From MGIIb-O5 sp036154155 (GTDB taxonomy: Archaea; Thermoplasmatota; Poseidoniia; Poseidoniales; Thalassarchaeaceae), in the NCBI GenBank assembly GCA_036154155.1, contig JAYZLP010000020.1, positions 1-64,000 on the forward strand: a DNA stretch of 64,000 nucleotides. The letters are read 5' to 3'. The position numbers were made by a program, and so were the translations under genes. A model generated the notes under the pieces. It had not been told where the DNA came from. It saw only the letters and a program-made list of their open reading frames with translations, and ran no database searches. This document shows positions 58,050 through 64,000 of this stretch, one piece after another (position 1 is the first letter of the stretch; every line of letters begins with the position of its first letter).

Positions 58050-59994
58050 CCACGATTACTGCCATAATCAGGAATGACAGGATCTCTCCACCATTAGGCG
58101 GGATAATTTCAGAGAAGTCCGCTATTGAATTCGATACTTCGGACGCCTGACCCGGAGGCCCTCCTCCGCAACCATCGGGCGGAGGTCCAATCCCGGGGCC
58201 CCATGTTTCGCCGTGTCCAGAGCAGTCAGCGCCACCTCCTTCCCCATTCTCAGAGTAAACCTCCCCTCTGTAGCAGTTTATGAAATAGGGAAAACCAATC
58301 CCTCCTTCTCCATTCTCCCAGGTTGTGTGATAGTGGTAGATTCCATCTGGATAGTCCGGCGTTGGACCGTATTGGCCGTTACAAGAATCCAAGTCTCCGA
58401 TCCCAGGAGAATATTCGTAGTCATCTATTCCGTTATACCCGGTCTCGCCTTCCTTGAGCCTGTATGAGGATTTCATTTCAGTTAACTCTCCTTCATCATC
58501 CCATCCAACGAAACCATAGATTGGGTATCCATCTAAGGCGAAGCCCACTATTGGAGAGTGACTTGTGATTGACCTCGTTGACTCCAAGCTGTAATCAGCC
58601 CAGGTTTCTCCACTTTCTTCATCGGGGTGCCAGTGCAAACAGTTCGCATCGGCGTGGTAGTGAAACTCCCCGCCTGGGCCTGAGTGGGCATGACAGATCC
58701 CTAGCCACACATGCTGCCTATCTTCCTCGTAGGCCCCCTCCTGTCCAGCTACTGCATCCCCACCGGGCCCATCCTCAGGCCCAAAAATAGGCACCCCATT
58801 CGCAGCGAAAGCAACTGCTCCCCTTTCCGGTGCCATGGTGCAACCATCGGTGGAGATAGATGGATCACACCCAGTCTGATTAGTGGGCTCGAGTGGTATC
58901 GTCCATACATGTTCCTGTGCGCTTGTGCAGCAGCCGGGTCCAGACTCAAGGTCGTGATTTGGAAGGCCATTGGCGGAAATTTGTATATGGGTCTCGTTGG
59001 TGGTAAAGCTGAGTTGGCAAACGTGATTGTCAAATTCACTAGTGTTGTAGTCGTCTATTCCTTCAACCTGTTCTGTGGAGTCACACAATAGCACATCTTC
59101 CCACCATTCCTCTGTTCCAGCCTCGATCTCCTCCGATTGTTCATCGTACTCGCACGAACCGTCATCCTCCTCAGCGCCAGAGTCGTAGTTGTTGGCCTCT
59201 GGGTCTGTGCAACCAGTGACTGGCGCTGGCTCGTCGTACTCGCACGAACCGTCATCCTCCTCAGCGCCAGAGTCGTAGTTGTTGGCCTCTGGGTCAGTAC
59301 ACCCTTGAGTTGGTTCTGCTTCAGTTTCCAGAACAGTAATGGTGACAATTTTCTGACTTGATGTTTCAGTCCATATGCCACACGTAGCCTCTAGTGAGAC
59401 CGTGGTGTTTTCCTGTAGGTTGGAAAGCTCCAGAATGTAGCCCCCATCTTCGTCTATTGGCAGCCCTAGGCTGGACTCTTCGATATCGGTGGTGCTCCAC
59501 CTCAATTCACATGTCGAAGCGTCATCGTGGATTACAAGTCCGGAGATCGGAGCATCCCCTCCACGTTCAACATGGAACTCGCCCTGAGAAGTCGTAAGCT
59601 CCGTTTCACTCTCTTCAGGATAGTGAATAATGAAAGCTTTGGACCACGACGTCTCTTGCCCCAGACTGTCTATTGCCACAACCTTCAGTGCATGGCTACC
59701 CACATCTAGTTCAGAGATGTCAATTGAGATCACGCCATACTGATCGGGTAAATCAGCGATTTCATCTCCGTCTAGTGTGACCAATAGTGAGAGGTCTGAC
59801 ATCTTCTCGTCGCTTATGGTGATTCTAACCGTGTCAACCGTGCCTATCAGTATCGTATCGGGAAGATCGGAGTCAACAGTGGGCGCGCGATTAAGTCCCT
59901 CGTCTTCAACGCCGAAGAAAAGGATGCCCGCCATCACACTGGTAATCATGAGCCCAGCCAGCATCAATGACCTCGCGGCCCCTCCATCTTCCAT
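57973..59994 (-). CDS. Exported YHYH-domain protein with DGSC repeats
   Basis: A 673-residue protein. An N-terminal signal/anchor helix (LMLAGLMITSVMAGILFFG) is followed by Ig-like segments, two near-identical GCTDPEANNYDSGAEEDDGSCEYDE repeats of 30 residues (Asp- and Cys-rich, calcium-binding-like), and then a YHYH domain: HAHSGPGGEFHYHADANCLHWHPD and, later, GIYHYHTTW. The His-rich pattern suggests metal binding. A C-terminal hydrophobic helix (ILSFLIMAVIVVRVW) would anchor it. The role is unknown; it lies next to SCO1-type genes. Last 77 bases overlap pheS. Confidence 0.82.
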   Translation of the reverse strand: MEDGGAARSLMLAGLMITSVMAGILFFGVEDEGLNRAPTVDSDLPDTILIGTVDTVRITISDEKMSDLSLLVTLDGDEIADLPDQYGVISIDISELDVGSHALKVVAIDSLGQETSWSKAFIIHYPEESETELTTSQGEFHVERGGDAPISGLVIHDDASTCELRWSTTDIEESSLGLPIDEDGGYILELSNLQENTTVSLEATCGIWTETSSQKIVTITVLETEAEPTQGCTDPEANNYDSGAEEDDGSCEYDEPAPVTGCTDPEANNYDSGAEEDDGSCEYDEQSEEIEAGTEEWWEDVLLCDSTEQVEGIDDYNTSEFDNHVCQLSFTTNETHIQISANGLPNHDLESGPGCCTSAQEHVWTIPLEPTNQTGCDPSISTDGCTMAPERGAVAFAANGVPIFGPEDGPGGDAVAGQEGAYEEDRQHVWLGICHAHSGPGGEFHYHADANCLHWHPDEESGETWADYSLESTRSITSHSPIVGFALDGYPIYGFVGWDDEGELTEMKSSYRLKEGETGYNGIDDYEYSPGIGDLDSCNGQYGPTPDYPDGIYHYHTTWENGEGGIGFPYFINCYRGEVYSENGEGGGADCSGHGETWGPGIGPPPDGCGGGPPGQASEVSNSIADFSEIIPPNGGEILSFLIMAVIVVRVWASDSTSQDLVGTTAVYRPGLV
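59144..59295 (-). repeat. 90-base in-frame tandem repeat in the YHYH gene
   Basis: Two copies with an offset of exactly 90 bases (30 codons). The bases 59144-59205 and 59234-59295 are identical over 62 positions. Each copy encodes CTDPEANNYDSGAEEDDGSCEYD. The near-perfect DNA identity, including synonymous sites, indicates a recent duplication or gene conversion. Confidence 0.9.
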
Positions 59995-60069
59995 GATTCA
60001 ATGTGAGGGCAAGGGCATATAATCAATTAAGTGAAAATGCACGAAAAATATGCAATGCAATGAAAAACT

Positions 60070-61155
60070 TCACTCCTCAGAAAGAGAGACAATGTCCAGA
60101 AGGAACTCCGAGGGGTCCCAGTTGATGCCAGAATAAGCTACTCTTTTCCTCATCTGCTTGTCAATAATGAAAGTGGTCGTTGAGTGCCCTACCTCATACT
60201 GGCCAAGTGATTCGCCATGGGGGTCCGTGGAGCCCTCTGCCGAACTATCCCCCGAGCCCTCTATTACGCAGGACAGCCAATCTCCATCCGGTCGTTCGTA
60301 GCCTTCGTCACACATGCAGTGGGCATTGGAACCTGAGCCCATAATCCAACCGTGGTTATTGCAATCAGAGCCCGGGGGCATCACACTCAGGTTCGCATTG
60401 CTGGCCACCCATGCCAAATGGGTATCAGATGTCATTTCAATCGAATCAAGTCCACCGGGGTATTCCACCCAGGTTTCGTTAGTTATGTCCCAGGAATGAA
60501 GGTCCCAATCCCAGGTTTCGTTAGACTCCCAGCCTCCAATTTCCCCGCTCGAGAAGTTGTAACTAGTATTTGCTTCCACTAATGCCCCCTCGATATATTC
60601 GGTACCGTTCATTCCCGATCCCGTAGTGTCTTGCACCAAGGTTGAATTGTCAGGGAAAAGCACAACCAATCTGTTGAGGCTGTCTTCCGGGGGCTCACTG
60701 GCTGCTATGTGCTCGTTGTCCACAATCACATTCCACGATCTGTAAATTCCCTGAAGTTCAGAAACCGGGCCAGTCAAGTGAGGCCAGCCATATCCCCTCT
60801 CCTCGGTCCATTCGGATAAGTGATCGATTGTGTCCCTCGCCGGGTCGATGGTTACCGAGACAATCACCACTTCATCGGAATGCCCCCCAAGATTCTCATT
60901 GACGTAGTCTAGATTAGACGAAATCACCAAACAAACATCGGGGCAATAAGTGTAAACAAAGGCTACCACAATCACCTTTCCCTGGTTATCGGAGAGTCTG
61001 AACACGTCCCCGTTCTGATCGAATAGGGCGAAATCAGGAGCATCTGGAGGGTCCTTGTATTCAATCCCAAGAATCTCAATTGACTCGTTTGAGTCTCCTA
61101 AGCACCCTGGGGCTAGGATGGACAATGTGATTAGCAAGACCTTTATTTTCGAAAT
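60070..61155 (-). CDS. SCO1/SenC-type thioredoxin-fold lipoprotein with EGF-like insert, probable AUU start
   Basis: A SCO1/SenC family protein of about 361 residues. The copper-binding cysteines are in YTYCPDVC, and the conserved His is in EVGHSTTTFIIDKQ. A long insertion before that His includes a Cys-rich EGF-like part (CNNHGWIMGSGSNAHCMC). The signal is a lipobox, LAPGCLGD. The first in-frame TTG at 61137 gives no charged n-region, while ATT at 61155 gives ISKIKVLLITLSILAPGC with GGAGGT 6 bases upstream, so ATT is probably the start. It is 11 bases after the paralogue's stop. Confidence 0.82.
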   Translation of the reverse strand: MSKIKVLLITLSILAPGCLGDSNESIEILGIEYKDPPDAPDFALFDQNGDVFRLSDNQGKVIVVAFVYTYCPDVCLVISSNLDYVNENLGGHSDEVVIVSVTIDPARDTIDHLSEWTEERGYGWPHLTGPVSELQGIYRSWNVIVDNEHIAASEPPEDSLNRLVVLFPDNSTLVQDTTGSGMNGTEYIEGALVEANTSYNFSSGEIGGWESNETWDWDLHSWDITNETWVEYPGGLDSIEMTSDTHLAWVASNANLSVMPPGSDCNNHGWIMGSGSNAHCMCDEGYERPDGDWLSCVIEGSGDSSAEGSTDPHGESLGQYEVGHSTTTFIIDKQMRKRVAYSGINWDPSEFLLDIVSLSEE

Positions 61156-61166
61156 AAGATAACCTC

Positions 61167-61892
61167 CTACTCATCAATTAGTAGCATAACGTCCTCTAAT
61201 GCCAACTCAACATTCCAGTCCATGTCTCCCCACCAGACCCTCTGGTTCATCTGCTTGTCCACAATGATGGTACCAGTCGTGTGGTCCACCCAATATTCAT
61301 GGCTCCCGACGTGCTTAACCGAAACATCCCCATCATCCCCTTGCTGGGTCTCTAGTCCACATCCGTGGTCATCTACTTGCTCTCCTTCGGGTGTTTCGAC
61401 ACAAGTGTCAAATCCATCTGCAACACCATCTCCATCTGTATCGGTGTCGTACGCAGTAAGGCCCACATCAAACTCCAACCAAACCTCCTCTAGATCGCTC
61501 AAATTACCCGTTAGGTGTGGCCACTCAAGGCCCCTTTGCTCCGAGTAATCTGCCAATATTGTGTGGTTGTCTGTCCATGGGTCGACGGTAATACTGAGAA
61601 TCTCAACAGTTTCTCCGTATTCCTCACCCAGCAGCATCTGCAAGTAGTCAAGATTAGCACTGACTATCGGGCAAATGTCAGGGCATCGAGTGAAAAGGAA
61701 TGCAATCACAACGACCTTGCCCTCGTACTGCGAGAATGAGAAGTACTCCCCATTCTGATCGATTAGGAGAAAGTCTGAAACTGGAACCGGCGGGTTGATG
61801 TCCTCCCCATAGAAAACATCAGAGTCTTCGTTCCCGAGGCATCCTGGGAGGGCGATCATTAGTACGGCACAATACGCCCAAAACCTACTCAT
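61167..61892 (-). CDS. SCO1/SenC-type thioredoxin-fold lipoprotein with Ca-binding-like insert
   Basis: A SCO1/SenC protein of about 241 residues, paralogous to its downstream neighbour. It has the lipobox LPGCLGN, the CxxxC copper site in TRCPDICP, and the His in WVDHTTGTIIVDKQ. The insert between contains DTDTDGDGVADGFDTC, a thrombospondin type-3-like calcium repeat. SCO proteins deliver copper to cytochrome oxidase or act as thiol reductases. Start is ATG 61892, overlapping the stop of the upstream gene by 8 bases. Confidence 0.9.
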   Translation of the reverse strand: MSRFWAYCAVLMIALPGCLGNEDSDVFYGEDINPPVPVSDFLLIDQNGEYFSFSQYEGKVVVIAFLFTRCPDICPIVSANLDYLQMLLGEEYGETVEILSITVDPWTDNHTILADYSEQRGLEWPHLTGNLSDLEEVWLEFDVGLTAYDTDTDGDGVADGFDTCVETPEGEQVDDHGCGLETQQGDDGDVSVKHVGSHEYWVDHTTGTIIVDKQMNQRVWWGDMDWNVELALEDVMLLIDE

Positions 61893-62409
61893 CTGACTCC
61901 CCCTTCTTGCGTGCAATAATTACTATTGCTAGTCCCAAGAGAATCAGTGATAGAGGGGAGAAATCAGAATCATTGCCGGCCGCTGCATCGTCTTGGTCAT
62001 TGTTGAATGAGTAGCTCCCTGGGGCCACATTTTCAGTGTGGTTGTCTAGTAATATACTCAGGCTAAGTGTTTTCCAAATAGTGCCATTCGAGAAAATCTG
62101 AATTTCATAGTCTCCGGATGTCCAATTTATCGGGTCCAGCCAAACTCTGCACTCGTCATCCGTGCTTGTAGAAGATGGCCCTGCCGTGCAATCAATCTCG
62201 TATACTCCATCCGCCCCTATGTCCAACGTTATGACTCTCTCGAAGTCAACCACATTGTAGAAAATCAATGTGTCATTCTGCAGTACCTGTGCTGATTCTG
62301 GCTGCAAACTCTCTCCTCTCATGACGAAGGCGAATGTGTTGGCCCCATGAGCGGACACGGTTGGAGCGATCAACATCACAATCGCCAATGAGACAAGTAT
62401 CCTTCTCAT
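61885..62409 (-). CDS. Exported beta-sandwich protein with C-terminal anchor
   Basis: A 174-residue protein. It has a signal peptide (ILVSLAIVMLIAPTVSAHG), a beta-rich domain with HGANTFAFVMRG, VLQNDTLIFYNVVDFERVITL and two cysteines (DCTAG, DECRVW), then a C-terminal helix (LSLILLGLAIVIIARKKG). The layout resembles cupredoxin-like proteins, but no complete copper site was seen. The ATGA start overlaps the propeller gene's stop. Confidence 0.72.
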   Translation of the reverse strand: MRRILVSLAIVMLIAPTVSAHGANTFAFVMRGESLQPESAQVLQNDTLIFYNVVDFERVITLDIGADGVYEIDCTAGPSSTSTDDECRVWLDPINWTSGDYEIQIFSNGTIWKTLSLSILLDNHTENVAPGSYSFNNDQDDAAAGNDSDFSPLSLILLGLAIVIIARKKGESDE

Positions 62410-64000
62410 TCGTCACTAGCCTCCGCTGACCAAAGCGGAGGGTAGTTGTATCGAGGGTCAAAATCCTCATCGAACTGCACAACATAGATGCCGCTCACCA
62501 TCTCTGAAATGAATACAAATCCCCTCGGATCATACTGCAGACCCCAGTCGAATGGAATCATGCATGAAGCCCAACAATCCGCCATATCGTATCCTAGTGT
62601 GTTAGTTGGGTCTTCAATCCACGTAGGTCCGGCTGGAAGGTAGTAACCAAGGGTGTGCGTTGGAGCTAGCTCCTCAATGCATTTGAACCCGCATTCGGGA
62701 TTTGGGGACCCGCCAGTCCACACTATCTCTTCCCAAATTTTCCCGTGGTCAGTCAACCAGTTTCCAGCATGGTAGTGAGTCCAATAGACGTGTCCATTGA
62801 CTCCTGTATCGCCATTGTGCGGGCTGAAAATGTATCCTCCGGGGATATAGTGCTGCGGGTGTTTGGAGCCGTTGGCCAAGGTCCCCTCCCCCGGCAGTCT
62901 CCATTTGGATACGAGGAATGGCATTGTGGGGTCAGTAGTATCGATTGTCCACAGGAATCCCGTATGGCCCGGGTTGCTGCCATATTCGGGAGCAATAATG
63001 GTGTAGTGGCGCCAGTTCCCCCCGTAAGTCGCGTCTTCCGGTCCAGTGCCACATTCCGATGGCCACTTGGACTGGGGCACGTACTCACTAATTCCATTGC
63101 AGACCAAGTGGTCGTATGGAACTGCGTAGTGTATGTTGTCGTTGCCCTGCTCAGCATCTAGCCATTCTTCGGGAGTCATATTGGCATGACCTCCTCCGTC
63201 GGGGCCATACCATCCTGAGTCATCAGTAGGGCACCCCAGCCATCTGCCAACTTCTGGCGGCCAGGAGACTCCAAGTGGATCAGCTACCGAGGGAGGCTCA
63301 CTGACGTCCACTATTCGAAGACCAGCTCCCCAATAAGAGGCCACAAGCAGCCGTTGCTTTGTGATAGGGTGAACGAAGTAAACGTGATCGTGATTGAATA
63401 TCGACCCGCCGCAAGTGGTGTAAGGCTCGGGCGTGTATCCGCCCCACCTGAGTATTTCCCTGCTGGAATTATCGCCAGTGATCCAAGAGTCGAAACCATT
63501 AGGCACGTAGAATACCTGAGTCCCTTTGTAGAATGTTCCGCTACTGCCTTCAACCATTTCCGGATATGGGTCTGCGCCGAAAAGGAACAGGCTGCATTCT
63601 TCATAGGGGTCAAAGGCACCATCCCAGTCGCAATAAACCGCTAGGTCTTGATTGTGGAATCCGGCTGGCGGGTTGTTCCACTCAGCTACCTTCACAGGAC
63701 GAGTTTTGTCTCTTACATCAATAACATCGAGCCTGTTAGTTCCACTGTTTGCATCATCGTCATTAGGTATCGGGTCCAGTTCGCTGTTCGTCAACTCATG
63801 GTTCACAAGGACCCAGTTGTTGTCCTTTGTTACCTTTATGTCAATCATTCTGGCAACTTCTGCGTAATAGGTGGATAGCAAAATTATGTTATTGGGCTCA
63901 CTGATATCGAGAATCTCGAATTGGTTGTAGCTAGAAACGTACGCATAGCAGCCACCAGTTCCATCGCCGTATATCTCGCAGTCCTCATGGAAGTTGCCTT
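62406..64000 (-). CDS. LVIVD/choice-of-anchor-B-like propeller protein, 5' end outside window
   Basis: Partial gene open to the window edge, at least 531 residues. Reading above 63881 stays open and gives YVSSYNQFEILDISEPNNIILLS, so the TTG at 63881 is not the start. The repeats with LDVIDVRDKTRPVKVAEW and LRIVDVSEPPSVADP match the LVIVD pattern of beta-propeller surface proteins. Many His and Cys residues (HNQDLAVYCDWD, TTCGGSIFNHDHVYFVHP) hint at metal sites. It is the first of the exported group in the window. Confidence 0.82.
   Translation of the reverse strand, partial: GNFHEDCEIYGDGTGGCYAYVSSYNQFEILDISEPNNIILLSTYYAEVARMIDIKVTKDNNWVLVNHELTNSELDPIPNDDDANSGTNRLDVIDVRDKTRPVKVAEWNNPPAGFHNQDLAVYCDWDGAFDPYEECSLFLFGADPYPEMVEGSSGTFYKGTQVFYVPNGFDSWITGDNSSREILRWGGYTPEPYTTCGGSIFNHDHVYFVHPITKQRLLVASYWGAGLRIVDVSEPPSVADPLGVSWPPEVGRWLGCPTDDSGWYGPDGGGHANMTPEEWLDAEQGNDNIHYAVPYDHLVCNGISEYVPQSKWPSECGTGPEDATYGGNWRHYTIIAPEYGSNPGHTGFLWTIDTTDPTMPFLVSKWRLPGEGTLANGSKHPQHYIPGGYIFSPHNGDTGVNGHVYWTHYHAGNWLTDHGKIWEEIVWTGGSPNPECGFKCIEELAPTHTLGYYLPAGPTWIEDPTNTLGYDMADCWASCMIPFDWGLQYDPRGFVFISEMVSGIYVVQFDEDFDPRYNYPPLWSAEASDE

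Noticed and set aside
59144..59295. Repeat array considered as CRISPR-like
   Set aside because: Only two copies, in frame, no spacers, within an exoprotein coding region.

Overview
The window reads as a streamlined chromosome segment of a marine planktonic archaeon. The best fit is Candidatus Poseidoniales (Marine Group II Euryarchaeota); this placement is inference, because no rRNA gene is present. Archaeal markers are the L44e-S27e-aIF2alpha-Nop10-PAC2 operon, ribosomal proteins L37e and L40e, the PolD small subunit DP1, membrane-anchored LonB, Nob1, UPF0147, an archaeal-type TyrRS and PheRS alpha chain, and a PhoU regulator with an AbrB-type DNA-binding head. These sit among bacterial-type enzymes (SufS/SufE, SerC, FolD, P5C dehydrogenase, a class II CCA-adding enzyme, acyl-CoA dehydrogenases with ETF) and large surface proteins with Ig-like, PKD, DGSC and YHYH modules. 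No CRISPR array, transposon, integrase or rRNA was seen. No gap between genes exceeds about 150 bases.

Layout. 0-10 kb: SDR, formyltransferase, aspS and trmI leftward; then a large thioredoxin-like exoprotein, lonB, an isoaspartyl peptidase and UPF0147 rightward. 10-16.5 kb: L40e, purA, a small Zn protein, P5C dehydrogenase, then a clear TPP (thiamine pyrophosphate) riboswitch in front of a sodium:solute symporter whose stop overlaps a PAP2 phosphatase. 16.5-22 kb: a PiT phosphate transporter fused to a PhoU-like domain, divergent from phoU; then a TauE-type permease and a thioredoxin-CcdA fusion. 22-28 kb: tRNA-Val(CAC), deoC, serC, pdxT, a COG2108-type radical SAM protein, a Cas4-like nuclease with an OB-like tail, tRNA-Ser(CGA) and a small beta-grasp protein ending in GG. 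28-34 kb: the translation/ribosome operon, two membrane proteins, L37e and purF. 34-44 kb: two beta-propeller-like proteins, ETF alpha/beta with a glutaryl-CoA dehydrogenase-like enzyme, tyrS, HMG-CoA synthase and a second acyl-CoA dehydrogenase. 44-52 kb: an H-protein-like gene, the CCA enzyme with a PIMT-like gene, tRNA-Val(TAC), a CinA-family amidase, DP1, serB, moaD-like, tatA, nob1 and a DedA protein. 52-58 kb: tRNA-Glu(TTC), a SLOG-like protein, sufS-sufE-sufT, folD, tRNA-Thr(TGT) and pheS. 58-64 kb: a leftward series of exported proteins (LVIVD propeller, TM-anchored small protein, two SCO1/SenC thioredoxin-fold lipoproteins, YHYH protein) that looks like an envelope copper/redox module.

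Physiologically the genes fit a heterotroph that oxidises amino acids and acyl-CoAs through ETF, makes serine and purines, makes isoprenoids through mevalonate, scavenges phosphate, and probably salvages thiamin or a thiamin precursor under riboswitch control. Packing is extreme: convergent genes repeatedly share a stop tetranucleotide or abut with no spacer, and two tRNA 3' ends touch stop codons directly. The most useful leads are the TPP-riboswitch transporter/phosphatase pair, the Cas4-like nuclease with OB-like tail, the class II CCA enzyme beside tRNA genes that all encode CCA, the shared-stop architecture, the exported SCO/YHYH/LVIVD cluster, and a probable AUU start codon in that cluster.
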